Below, one piece after another: positions 9,746 to 20,902 of a DNA stretch of 64,000 nucleotides. The stretch spans positions 38,508,642 to 38,572,641 of the forward strand of contig ML677335.1 of NCBI GenBank assembly GCA_007922305.1, read 5' to 3'. The DNA comes from Dermatemys mawii (Eukaryota > Chordata > Testudines > Dermatemydidae). A program made the translations under genes and the position numbers. The notes under the pieces are model-generated. The model was not told the origin of the DNA, did no database searches, and was given only the letters and a program-made list of their open reading frames with translations. Position 1 is the stretch's first letter. Each line of letters opens with the position of its first letter.

Positions 9746-10499
9746 TAAAGCAATAGGTTTCCCTCTTATCCTGAAGTAAATCAGACATAGCTCCATTAAA
9801 ATCAATGGAAACACAAGAGTATACTACCAATGGGTGCAGAATAAGATTCATGAGCTACTGATAAGTCACTTCTGAGAGAATTTGATTATTCTCAAGAGTT
9901 TTACCAGAGCCTTCATAAAGCCTTGCCCACTTAGAGTAGCTTGATTAGTGATGTAGTAAGTACTGGGGCTGCTGGTGGGACAGTGTTAATGGAAGACACC
10001 AACACAACACAGTCCTTCAAAACACTCTTAATCCAATCAAGGACAGGAGTAGAAAAAAGCAATGGGCCATACAGGGTTTTTTTCCTGCATTCTGCAAATT
10101 CTAAGTTAATCACAAAGGTCTCAACTTACTTTGCCCCCATCTCATTCTCTTCAATGAAGGCTGAACTCCAAGGCCTAAGTGAGGCCATTTATTAAGCAGT
10201 CATCTGTTAAATGAACATGCACAATACTGGCCATATGCAAATGAAAGACCCACAGGAGGGAGCTAAAGGAAGTATCTGCAAGGTTTTCCCCAGGGAGATT
10301 TCTTTTAAGTTCTCCCTTGCCCCCACAGAACAGGCTGAGGACGAGCATACAGTCCCCACAGAATCCAGGGAAACAGCAGGAGACCTGCGCCAATTCTGCG
10401 AGTCCTGGCAGGCAGGACTTGTGGCTGCCCTTCAATTGGCTGCCACAAAAGGGGAACTCCACAATGAATCAGGAAGTCTGTACAGCCAAAGGCTATTTT
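9746..10499. other. No gene seen
   Basis: No exon or repeat can be supported in this stretch. Several overlapping open frames occur on both strands near 10.2-10.6 kb, without splice or domain support. Confidence 0.5.
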
Positions 10500-10572
10500 G
10501 GGTCAGATGCTCAGCTGGTCTAAGTCAGACTACCTTAAATGGACCTACACTGTTCCAAGCTGATGTAAACCA
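10500..10572. repeat. Palindromic short element, GTGTAAATCAG type, weak copy
   Basis: GGTCAGATGCTCAGCTGGTC at the left and AAGCTGATGTAAACCA at the right are related to the arms of the element at 17164-17249. The arms are diverged and the copy is incomplete. Confidence 0.4.
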
Positions 10573-11027
10573 CTGCACAGAGGAAGCCATCTGTTGTTGC
10601 ACAACAAGAAGCTTTACTGGTTCTACAGAGCTCTACAACTGTGCTACATGTTCTTGAGTGCCATCTACTAGCACTGCAGACATTAACTATATATACAGCA
10701 CTCTTGTAATCAGGGGTGTCATTTGATATAGGGCAAGAGGGGCAATTGATTGACCTTGGTTTGCCCCATCCCAGTATTTTTATAGTCCATATGCTTCACT
10801 TCTCCCAACCCCGTCCCAGTTTTGCAGGACATAATATTACCACATACAATGTTCTATATACTGACACAACTATGCCTTCTCCCACCCGAGCTTTTCTGCT
10901 CATAACAATAGCCACCCGAGGAGCTGGGCCTACGCTCCTTAGCTACATTCCTTAGCTCCATCAGCCTGGAAGTGGGGTACAGATTTTGTGGGAACTGGTG
11001 AGTTCCCACAAAAGCTGTTGACTCACC

Positions 11028-11904
11028 TGTAATGGTCTCTCGCTCTCCCGTTCGGAGGGAGACCACTCGGGCTGGTCCGGTCTGGCCTGGACCAGAGTCT
11101 GCAAGACAGCCAAGAGCCCCACAATAGGGCCGGGTGATTAATAGCCCCTGGTCAGTCTTTAGCCTGGGTTTGGGTAGCTCAAGTAGTCAACTGTTAAACA
11201 GAGTCCTTCAGGGCTAGCTTTGGCCTGGGCAGAGCTTAGGCAGCCAGCAAACAAAACCGTCTATCAGGACTGGCTTCAGCTAGGGCGGCGCTCAGGCAGC
11301 CAGCAAGCAGACAGTCTACAGGTGAGCTGAGGCCTGGGTATGAGTAGGCTCCAGTTGCCAGCAAGCAGACAGTCTTAAGTCTGGCTTTAGCCTGGGTGAG
11401 GCTCAAGCAGCCAGCAAGCAAACAGTCAGAGCTAGAGCCTCCTTGCACAGAGTAGGGGATCAGCCACCCCAAGGCAGGGGGACACTCACCCTACTTCACC
11501 ACATCCCAGCCCTGGGCAGGGATTCACCCCTGGCTCTGCATGTGGCTGCTCCAGGGCTGCCCCGGGCCACTTCCTGCCATCCTGGGGTTCGGTACCTCTA
11601 GCCTCTAGGCCTCTTCCAGTTCCTCGGGGTAGACGGCAGCATGTACTCTGGGCCAGTCCTTGTCGGCATTTATAGATTGGGCCCTGCACGGTGAGGGTTC
11701 CTCTCAGGGATGCAGCCGAATTGGCAGAATGTCCTTCTCCACAGGCTCACCCCGAACTATGCTGCAGGGCCAGCCTCTTATACTTCCAGCCATTCCCCAG
11801 TACTTCAGACAAGGGGGGCAGGGCAATCTAGGCTCCGCCCTCCAAGGGGAGTGTAATGGTCCCTCGTTATCACACTCGGAGGGAGACCAGTTGGGCTCAT
11901 TACA
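11028..11904 (+). mobile_element. Putative solo LTR containing a minisatellite
   Basis: The unit begins TGTAATGGTC and ends CTCATTACA, giving TG...CA termini with short inverted ends. The flanking 5-mers TCACC and CCACC match at 4 of 5 positions, consistent with a retroviral or Gypsy-type target duplication. The unit is more GC-rich than its surroundings. Possible TATA-like sites (TTTATAG near 11670, CTTATAC near 11780) favour plus orientation. About 45 bp near the left end (11028-11073) reappear near the right end (11852-11897), each able to form a TGGTCTC/GAGACCA hairpin. No gag or pol frame is present, so it is read as a solo LTR; a tandem-derived unit is the alternative. Confidence 0.6.
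11140..11430. repeat. Minisatellite, period about 53-58 bp
   Basis: The motif CAGCCAGCAAGCAGACAGTC recurs at about 11241, 11297, 11355 and 11408, with CAACTGTTAAACAGAGTC near 11188 as a degraded first unit. Each unit also carries a GCCTGGGT-like step. It lies wholly within the putative LTR. Confidence 0.85.
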
Positions 11905-13102
11905 CCACCCAATTCCCATCTCCCCACCTACATGAATTCCCAAAGAACCCTCTGGGGGATTAGAGGGAAAGGGCAGATGGTTTCACATGGTAGGGGTGAG
12001 ATCGGTATGCGGAAGTTCCATTCCACCTCTGGATATAGGGGGGCCATAGTTTTTTGTATCCAATATGCAGAAGCTTTTATGCTGTGGGAAGGATGGGAGG
12101 ATTTTCCATCAGAGATTTACAAAAATCCCAGCTGCAACAAGCATTCTGCCCTCCTTTAACTATATAGTAAAGCAAAGTCTCTGACCAATTCAAAACTACA
12201 TGGGAAAAAGCTAAATTTATTTGTATATGGAACAATAAGAAATCTAATAATTATAATTAGTTTGTTTGCATTCAGTGTCTCTGTTACAAGTGTCTGATTG
12301 CTAGAAGCTGGGACTGGATGACAGGGAATGGATCACTCAATAAATTGCCCTGTTCTGTTCACTCCCTTCAAAGCATCTGGCATCAGCCACTGTCAGAATA
12401 CAGGGCTATATGGACCGTCAGCCTGACCCACGATTACCATTCTTATGTCGAGAACAGAGTCATTTGCTAGATCTTTTCCTGCTCTTCCCTATGTTTGTCT
12501 ATACAATGCATAGAATGCTAGGGAGGTCGGACAGGCTTCCTTTGGAGAGAGCAGTTGGGTGTGACATTGGAAAGCAGAGATATATAAATAAAGAAAACTT
12601 GTAAGAAGCTTACTGTGCAATAGAGCTTGATGAAAGGGCACTGGGACAACCAATTCCTCCGGTCTCTGTATAGTCTCCCTTTTATATAAAGATAGATGAT
12701 CCCAAAGGCGGCACATTGTGGGCTGATTATATTTAAATTATTTTTAAAGCTTAATTTAAGTTCTAACAACACTTTCTAATGATTTCTAGAAACCTCTCCC
12801 ACAATGTCAGACTCTAATGAGACATTTGCAGCATACACGGTTACTCTTGTCTGGTCCATATTCTGCAGGAAATTTATTATACAGGAAAAGATTGTTTTAA
12901 TCCCTCCTCAACACGAGAGAGGCAGCAAGGACTTTATTTAATATTTTTGGTGTCCATTGCACTGAGTCTTGTGCAAATTATATTTAAATCTAGCACAGAT
13001 ATGAGAAAATTCTTCTTTTTCAAAGTAATCCAGATATGTATCCATGCAAATTAGTAACATGTTCAATATTCTGACATTTTATTTAAATGTGTCCTACACC
13101 AC
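11905..13102. other. No gene seen
   Basis: A repeat-poor, AT-rich stretch. None of its short open frames has splice or domain support. Confidence 0.5.
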
Positions 13103-13206
13103 AGGTCAAATTCAGTTACCCCAGAGTAAATCTAGAGTAACTCTGTTGAAGCCAGGGGAGTTACTCCAAGTTTACATTTGATTTATCTGAGAGCAAAATT
13201 TGGCCC
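13103..13206. repeat. Palindromic short element
   Basis: The left arm GGTCAAATTCAG and the right arm GAGCAAAATTTGGCCC are roughly complementary. Inner AGAGTAAC and GTTACTCC pairs flank the centre. It resembles the folded elements at 17164, 23243 and 24272. Confidence 0.5.
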
Positions 13207-13334
13207 CAAGTGGTAGAGAACACAACTGACCTGAAATTGATCATGCAAAGTGAGAAGATTGGAGAATTTTACGACACCAATAGAAATGGCATACATAGAA
13301 ATGGGTGCAAAGTATACCAGATCAGAGCAGTGGA

Positions 13335-13400
13335 TTTTATACCCACTTTGCCTAGGTGGAAGTGACTATGTAAGGAGCAGGACAACAGAGAATCAGGCCC
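13335..13400 (+). repeat. Short dispersed motif, copy 2 of 3
   Basis: The stretch contains TTTTATACCCACTTTGCCTA and ends AGAGAATCAGGCCC. It shares its core with 2887-2940 and 54956-55009. Confidence 0.45.
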
Positions 13401-16004
13401 ATAGCATACACATCAGTGTTGTTAAAGGCATATGACATTCTGCCTTATCAACAGTGGTGTATCTTAACCATAATGGTGTATTAACAGCTATTTGTATTGT
13501 TAATCAGTTAGGCCCCACTTCTACAAAGACATTCTTCATTCTGTGCATGTGAATAGTTCTCTGACTTCAGAGTCAAGCAAGTGCATAAATCTTTGCAGGA
13601 TTACATCCAAAATAAGGAGCAACAATACCTCTTCTTTAGACTGCAAGTGATTGATTGTCATAAAGGGCCCAAGGTGAAGCTGAAGGTAATTATAATCAGG
13701 TCCTTAGCTAGCAGATGTATTAAAAGGCTAGTCCGTATTAGTATTCATAAGCCTAACTCTTGACAATTAAAAAAGGAAATGCTTTCTTTTTTTAAAGCAT
13801 GAGGTACATTTCCTTTGCACTTTCCAATGTTTGGCCACTGGTATCACAGAAGTTTAGTGCTGAATTTCAGAAGTATAATTACAGGAAAGAGCAATGATAA
13901 GTGTAGTTGTTGACTGGAAGTGGCTAGGAGCCAAGAGGAGTCACACACACCTCCACAGTCTAGTCTCTAGAGGACAAAGAGTTATCAAGCTTTTGTCTGT
14001 TGTCTTCAACATAGCCCTGCTGATTTTCACCAGCTAAGGATTGGCCCACAATGTGACTCTTCATCTGTGAGATAATTAAGGAGTATTAATGCACCAGTGA
14101 GGATGCAGCATTCCAGCAAGTTCATAATTAAAACTCTCCAGGTTTTAGCCGTTGTAAATTCAATCCACGTCCAGTGACCTTTAATTTAAAATCATACTGC
14201 AATTAGTTGTTTTCAGTGACAAGGCTTTCCATAGGGAGGAGGAAAAGATGCATCTTGACCCAGGGACAGTCACAGACAAAAAGATTCAGACCTGCAAGTT
14301 GGGCTGCCCAGGCTATCAGCAGAGCCAGCTAGTAAGAGCACCAGATGTAGCCACTGGTAGAATGGATTGTACAATTTGGCACAGAGCTTTTAATTTGGGC
14401 AGAACATTATATTGCTCAGTCCAACTCTACCCCTTCTGACTGCAAGTCAGCTCTTTTATCTCTTAATGGAAACCGAGTAGATAGAACAAGGTAGAGAGAG
14501 AGACAGCGTAGTGTGGCACCCCCACTGATAAAATATAGATAAAGCAATCTGCATTACACACATACGGAGCCATAGCCAACATTAGTGAAAGTCTCCATGG
14601 AATTCAGTTAGTTTACTTCAGGCCTGAACTTGGTCCACAGTGGAAAACATTGCTAACTGGCTCAGTATTTAGGACACCAAACCATTCTTATAATAAAAGG
14701 AAGGACCAGGGCCTCAGCAGATTTGATGAAATGACCTGGATTTACACCAGCTAAGGATCTGGCTTAACATCTTGATCAGGAGTGGATGAACTTCTTTTGC
14801 CTAATTTTTCACTCATTTGGGGGTTCAGATGTTGGACTCTAACCTGACCATCACTGAGCTTGTGACTCTCTTGGGAAAGAAAGTGAAGAAAGGATCAATG
14901 AGGGAGAGAAAAAATTAAGAGTGAAAAAGAGAGCAAACACCAGACAGAGTGAAAAGGTAATACAATGAGGATGTGGAAGGGGAAAAAAAGGGAGTAGAGC
15001 ATGTGAGTGGGGGAAGGAGGGAGAGTGTGTCTAGTAAACAAACCTTATAAAATCTCTTCTGCAAGCTAGCTTTCATGGGGAGAGGCGTCTATCCCTAATA
15101 ATGGGCTTTCATTTTAGCTAGAAAATATTTTTTTCCAGTTCAGTTAAACTTGGGGAAAAATTACAGCGGAAACTAAATATTCCTAAACTTCAACAGCTTC
15201 CACTCTGTGAGCCTCAAAATGATTCACATTGTTCACAAATACCACGAGGTTCACTGGTCCCTAGTTTTAAAGTAAAGATGGATAATTATAGTCAACACAA
15301 CAAGATATTTTGAAAACTTTCTTTTGTTTTAGAGGACAAAAGAGAACCACGAAATCATACATCATTGTGAAACAACTGGCTCTTTCCATTCTCAAGAATT
15401 TCAAAGACTAAGATAAGATGCTTTCACCTTTATAAAGACTCCAGTATTGTGCATACTGAGAATTCCTTGGATTAAATGTTAAACTGCTGAGGAATACTGT
15501 GCCCAGAAAAAATATGCAGGTACGAGATAGTGATGGGATGCGTGATGGAGACTAACCGCTGAATAACGCTAATAGGGAAATTCATAGGCCAATGTCATCA
15601 AAAGTGGCCACTGAATCTGAGCACTAAGTTAACCTCGGGCACATTGGATAAAACCCTGGCCTCATGGAAGTCAATGGCAACACTTCCATAAATGCGGAGC
15701 ATTCCCAACTTGAAATGAAACCAGTGAGAGCGATGACTACTCAACTTTGAAAGTCAGGTATTATGGGTGTGAGTATGCAAAAATTGAGCACCAAAATTAG
15801 TGAGTGCTTTTCAAAATGGTGACCATGCATACTAAATATTGGAATAACTGTTAATACCATGACATTGCAAGATAAAAGGTCCACCCTGATTAGCATTATT
15901 GGGTTCCTGTAAGACAGTAGTCGATGTTTATTTCCTAATACCATGCAACTCTGATAAGGAATCAATTTTCATCAAGAAAATGAATAAAGGGTAATTTAGC
16001 TTCA
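13401..16004. other. Repeat-poor stretch with a purine-rich block
   Basis: No gene is supported. A purine-rich block lies at about 14862-15035 (GAAAGAAAGTGAAGAAAGG and similar). A half-arm of the GTGTAAATCAG-type palindrome is seen near 14735-14764 (TTTACACCAGCTAAGGATCT). Confidence 0.5.
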
Positions 16005-16196
16005 TGATTATAAGGAAAAGATTCCCAATAGTGGGGCCTATCAGACTAAAGAATAATCCTCAAAGGGAACCTGTGGAACCAATTTTAAATTGGATGGGAC
16101 AAAGCACTTGAAAATGTTCTGTAGGGAACAATCATGTACTGGCAGTCAGATGGACAAGATGACCTAGTAAGTCTTTCCCATGTGTCTGTGATCCAG
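16005..16196 (+). mobile_element. Old CR1-like 3' relic, plus strand
   Basis: The order GATTCCCAATAG, GAACAATCATGTACTGGCAG, GATGACCTAGTAAGTCTTTC, then a TGTGATCC end, matches the plus-strand 3' end of an old CR1 subfamily (GATGACCTAATAGGTCTxTTCC type). It is diverged and has no open frame. Confidence 0.6.
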
Positions 16197-17163
16197 CCAA
16201 ATGCTCAATGCTAAAAATGTTTGTCCAAGGATGACTGATTAGTAAGCAGGGCAGCAAGGGTTTGGGAAAACCTGCCTCATGGACACAGTCATTTTAAAAA
16301 ACAAAATAGAACCCAATGATTGTGCAGCATGGAAAAGTCAAAATCAAGTTACCGGAGATGTTAAAAAATGGCAGGAAAAGTTAAGGCAGTAGGAACAATA
16401 AATTGTGAGGAAGTGGACTTTTCTCTTCAGCATACAGTGCTGAATACATACTCTTTCAAACCTCCCACCTGACTACATGCTACTGGTATGTAGCACTAAT
16501 GAAGAGGGACGTCTGTGGATTGTTAACTAGGTTTGCAACGTAGGGGTCTCTGGATCCTTGTCTGGTCCTGGATCTGTGGGTAACACCACCACATATTTTA
16601 TTTGCTTCTAGATAGGAGGTTGTTCGCGCTCTCACTACACTTAGCCAGGCCCTTTGCTAGAGCAGACTGATTCAATGTGCTCTCCTTGGCTTTACACTTA
16701 ACAATCACTGAAAACTTCAGCCAGTGCAGAGGTCATAAACAAGTGCATTGCTTCTCCATAGACGACAGTGTCTGCTGCCAAGTTCAATTCCAAGTGTTGT
16801 TTTGAATGTATAAAGCCTTACATAGTCTGGACTGTTATTTGTTACCTTAGGGTCAGATTTTGACACTACTTTATGCTGCTGCTTGGAGGATAGTAAAAGG
16901 ATACACCTCTCTCCTCTGCACACCATGCACAAGGGCCAATTGTGGTGGCAGTCACTGCTCTTGGCTGCCATTGCACTATCCCATTGCTCCAGAGGCCTTC
17001 CACACAGGCCCACAGACTGTGCTGGGCACAGCAGGGAGCTCAGGAAGAGATTGTGCCTATCCTTCCATACACAGTAGGAATTTGAAAATATCCCGACACA
17101 TTACTAAAAATGTAACAGTTCTGTACTGGAAGAGAAATGGGCTAGCAGGTCTTTTCCATTTCC
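16197..17163. other. No gene seen
   Basis: Open frames on both strands around 16.7-17.2 kb overlap each other and a palindromic element. None has splice support. Confidence 0.5.
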
Positions 17164-17249
17164 AGGGTCAGATCCAAAGCTGGTGTAAATCAGCATAGCC
17201 TCCAGTCAAAAGAGCTATGCCAATTTATGCTAGCTGATGACCTGACCCT
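17164..17249. repeat. Palindromic short element, best example
   Basis: The left arm starts AGGGTCAGATCCAAAGCTGG and the right arm ends TAGCTGATGACCTGACCCT. The two arms (about 38 bp each) are complementary with few mismatches and include GTGTAAATCAGCATAG paired with CTATGCCAATTTATGC. It would fold into one long hairpin. Related elements lie at 10500, 13103, 23243 and 24272. Confidence 0.75.
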
Positions 17250-18035
17250 AAATTTCTATGGGCCAAATTATTCAACAGCCATTACTCAGGAGGAAGTTTC
17301 ACTGAAATCTCTGTGAGGGTCTGTGATTGTGTGAAGATTCCCAAAAGACTTAATAAAAACCACATTGAGATTATGTGGTTATTTCCTCCTAGGGACTCCA
17401 TACATTGCAGTGAGAGATCTGAGGTCAGTGGGAACTATGTGAGAGTATCTGATGGTAGAATTCAGTCCTTGGTCTTTAAGGGGGTCAGGAGGAGTTGGGA
17501 TGCTTAAAATTGAGTTGAGACAATCATTTCTTAGAGCAAGACAAAAGAAATCTCAGATGGCGCTGGCTCCCGTTTCAAAGCATTAATAAATAATAAAAAA
17601 AAAGGATGGGGGAACCCAATAATTCAGTTGTTAAAGAGGAAAAGAAAATGCTTGCTGCAAAAAGCAGTTGAGAGTTGGGTACTCATTGCACGGCAGTTAT
17701 AAGTCTACAGCAAAGGCACTTCTGGAGCTTCCATGAAAATCTTGTGCCACTTTTCCACTGGCATAGATCATATTTTACAGGCTCAGACATCAGAGGTCTG
17801 TAAGTGAATAATCCGTAAAGAGTTTGCCTTCATCCTTTGCAAACTGCTGGGAAAGGGCTTTGCTGAGATCCAAAAGCTCACTGATGGCAAATGGCTCCAG
17901 GCGAGACACCTTTCTCAGGCAGTTTTATCCTCACTGCAGTAAAAACCCACTGCTCCTAGTACTTTATTGCTATTTGAAGGGGGGAAAAAAACCTGAGTTC
18001 TTTCTCCAATTCAGTGCAGATGCCTTTCCTGGATC
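17250..18035. other. No gene seen
   Basis: No coding or repeat feature is supported. Confidence 0.5.
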
Positions 18036-18127
18036 ATAGAATATCAGGGTTGGAAGGGACTTCAGGGGGTCATCTAGTTCAACCCCCTTCTCAAAGCAGG
18101 ACCAACCCCAACTAAATCATCCAAGGT
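18036..18127 (-). mobile_element. CR1 3' end, minus strand
   Basis: ATCATAGAATATCAGGGTTGG, then GGGACTTCAGGGGGTCATC and AACCCCCTTCTCAAAGCAGG are the classic inverted 3' end of a sauropsid CR1. Only about 90 bp remain. The subfamily differs from the copies at 0.7, 36.4 and 57 kb. Confidence 0.85.
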
Positions 18128-18428
18128 GATTGCCATTTCACTTGCAAAATCTGTTAAGGGCCAGACTGTGCCTTTGGGCAGAGCCATGAGCAAGGGATAG
18201 TGCGTAAACTGCACCTCTATAGGGCAAGCCCCTGCAGGCTCTGTTACTGAAACACCCCTCTGAGGCACAATTCCCTTTCTGCTCCAGAAGTGGAGACATC
18301 AATTTGCTGTTGATCTGTACTAGCAGCAAAGATATGATCCACTTTAGGAATGTGGAGCCAACATGCTACGTATTCTTCATCCATCACCACCCATCCGCTG
18401 CAGAGAGGTGAAAAAGCAAGTTTTATTT

Positions 18429-18771
18429 CAGTGGTGGGCAACGTGTGCCACCAGGCCCATCAGGGTAATCCGCTGGCGGGTCGAGAGAGAGTTTGTTTAC
18501 ATTGACCATCGGCAGGCATGGTTGCCGGCAGCTCCCAGTGGCTGTGGTTCGCTGTTCAATGGAAGCTGCGGGAAGTGGCAGCCAGCATGCCCCTGTAGCC
18601 CGTGCCGCTTCCCGCAGCTCCCATTGGCTGGGAACAGTGAACTGCGGCCACTGGGAGCTGCAGGCGGCCATGCCTGAGGATGGTCGATGTAAACAAACTG
18701 TCTTACAGCCTGCCAGCAAATTACCCTGACAGGCCGCATGTGGCCCGGGGGCCTCAGGTTGCCCACCACTG
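18429..18771. mobile_element. Palindromic hAT-type MITE
   Basis: The termini CAGTGGTGGGCAAC and GTTGCCCACCACTG are perfect inverted repeats. The flanks TTTTATTT and CTCTATTT match at 6 of 8, consistent with an 8-bp hAT duplication. The interior is nearly palindromic (CAGCTCCCAGTGGC on one side, GCCACTGGGAGCTG on the other), which explains the overlapping open frames on both strands. It has no transposase. Confidence 0.85.
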
Positions 18772-19840
18772 CTCTATTTCCTCCTTAGTCTCCTCTCTTC
18801 CACTTAAATCCAAGCTGTGGTAGCTTATGCAAGGGTTTAAGGTGGGATTCTCATTCCCCCCTACTCCCACCTGCCTGACATGTAGTTCAAGTTACAATGT
18901 AGCTCTGGTTCATGTTACAGACTTTGAATGTTGCTGCCATGGCTGTAAATATGGCCTTGTCATTTCATCAGGGCTTCCCACACCCAATCCTTTTCCTCCC
19001 CACCCCCAGCAAACTCCCACCATTTAGGAAAGGTTAGCAACATGTTGACGAGGGCTGGCAACAGCTCTCTGTTTCATGATCAGCAAAGCTATGACTTGTG
19101 ATAATAGCAGCAAATGCTGTTAGAAGGCAACATAAATATTTTCCATTATCTCGTGTACAGAATCTTGTATAAATGTTAGAGAGTGCACCACCTTCTAGTA
19201 TTATCGCTCATTCAGTGGAAGTTTCTTCCCACATTAGAAATTTCAGGGGATGCTCATAAAGGCTATACATCATGCTGCAACATATTCAGTTCTGCCACCT
19301 TAAAACTAGGTATATATCGGCTCTCCACCCATGGGAAGAAAGCTCTACTCTTGAGTCAGGCACACAAAGAATTCTGATCCACAGTTGTGCTACTCTAGCT
19401 CTGACAGTAAGGTGTTAGCTGTTTAACTATGTTCCCTGGTTATACTTCCTGAATTCCTGGCACATCAGCATATTTAAGGGGTTAACTCTTGAAACCACTC
19501 CACTGTACTCAGGTACAATACAGGTTTTTAAATGATCTTCCTCTTTTGAGAGGAGGATATCAAATTGCATCATTTGACTTTTCCAGTATATGGTTTTTAC
19601 ATTCCTAAAATATATGGATGAAATATTTGCCCCTCTGCAGCCAGTGGAAAAGCTCCCATTCACTTCAATAGAACTAGAGTTTCACTTCATATATTTTAAA
19701 AGTAATTTCAAAGACCCTTTCTCCAGAGACCCCATCTAGCAAAGCCAACTGCTATCTTAAGTATCATTTGGGATGTGGCAGTGTGATGAATGGTGTGAGG
19801 AAAGTGAATAAGGAAGTGAAGGAATAAGGCAAATCCCCGG
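18772..19840. other. No gene seen
   Basis: Mainly single-copy-looking sequence. No exon, SINE or DNA transposon is supported. Confidence 0.5.
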
Positions 19841-20010
19841 GCCTCGACCCTGTTCCCAAACTGGAGCCCCAGGTGGGCGGAACAGGGCAAGTTCCACATC
19901 CTGACTCTGCTCCCTGGCTGGAGTGCCCGGTGCATGGAGCGGGGCAAGGCCTTCATGTCCCGACCCCACACCCCAGTTGGAACGATGGGCGGGCGGAGCC
20001 AGTTGTGATG
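19841..20010. repeat. GC-rich tandem repeat, period 58-59 bp, three copies
   Basis: Units start near 19841 (GCCTCGACCCTGTTCCC), 19899 (TCCTGACTCTGCTCCC) and 19958 (TCCCGACCCCACACCCC), each followed by a CTGGAG/GTTGGAA step and a GGGCGGA/GGAGCGGGGC step. The block is much more GC- and CpG-rich than its surroundings. It may be the interior of a lost transposon. Confidence 0.75.
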
Positions 20011-20097
20011 CAAGTGGGTCCATTTTTCCGGGGCTCCTCAGTTGGCCTGGGGACCCTCAGCGCAGGCTCCACTGGCTAATCCACCACTATCCGTGGC

Positions 20098-20142
20098 CAC
20101 TGACGGAGACAGGATATTGGACTAGATGGCCAAAGGTTCTTA
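20098..20142 (+). mobile_element. CR1 3' UTR fragment, plus strand
   Basis: GGCCACTGACGGAGACAGGA followed by TATTGGACTAGATGGCCAAA corresponds to the CACTGTTGGTAGACAGGATA...GGGCTAGATGG part of the copy at 57.68 kb. It is short and diverged. Confidence 0.7.
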
Positions 20143-20659
20143 TCCTGACAGAATATACTACCTTGTATATCCTATGCACTGGCTATACTGATAGGAAGCT
20201 GTGGAATGCTATTGAAATATCTAAGAGAGCAAAACATATGCTTGAATTTATTTCATTATAAACAGACCAAATACTATTTTGGTCATTCATTAACTCCCTA
20301 ATATTTTATTAATTTAATCTCTTCCTCTTTCAACTATAAAAGCCTTTGAGATTGAGTTGTTGGTTAGGCATAGCAGTGCTTTGTGTAAGGGCCTTTTGCA
20401 ATGGTTTAATTAGCAATCAGAGGCATAGCTGCTCTGCTTACAGACATTGTCATTATAAATGGTTATCCTTTGATACTAACGTTCGAGACTCTGTGTTATA
20501 TTGTCACTACATGGTGCCCAGATCTGGGCTATTCCCTTCTTTTAACCTCTCCCCTCCACTATTATCATATCACATTTCCTGTTACATAGTTTCTCTGCAA
20601 GAAAATGCCCTCCAGTGTTGAATACACTTAACTTGAAATATCCTGGACTAAATTTACAA
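20143..20659. other. No gene seen
   Basis: AT-rich sequence. No exon or repeat is supported. Confidence 0.5.
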
Positions 20660-20902
20660 AATTCATAGATTTTAAGGCCAGAAAGGATCATTAAATCATC
20701 CAATATGACCTACTGCATATCATAAGCCCATATAATTTCACCTGGTTACCCCTGCATTGAACCCAATAACCAGTGTTTGACTTAAGAGTATCTTCAAGAA
20801 CTGCATCCTGTCCTGATGAAAAGGCATCAAGAGGTGGAAAATTCACCACTCCCATCGGTAGTTCTAATGGTTACATCCCGGTTAAAAATTTGTGTTATAA
20901 GG
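20660..20902 (-). mobile_element. CR1-like LINE 3' relic, minus strand
   Basis: TTCATAGATTTTAAGGCCAG then GAAAGGATCATTAAATCATC and, further on, GGAAAATTCACCACTCCC give the order of an inverted old CR1 3' end including part of the C-terminal coding region. It is the same subfamily type as 8280-8480. Confidence 0.8.

Noticed and set aside
10211..10657. 148-codon plus-strand frame
   Set aside because: No domain, no flanking splice signals, overlapping frames on both strands, and part of it lies in a palindromic element.
11140..11430. Regularly spaced repeats that could suggest a CRISPR array
   Set aside because: Units are diverged and contiguous with no unique spacers, and the context is vertebrate; this is a minisatellite.
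18363..18769. Five overlapping open frames of 78-104 codons on both strands
   Set aside because: They arise from the near-palindromic MITE at 18429-18771, whose halves mirror each other; they are not genes.
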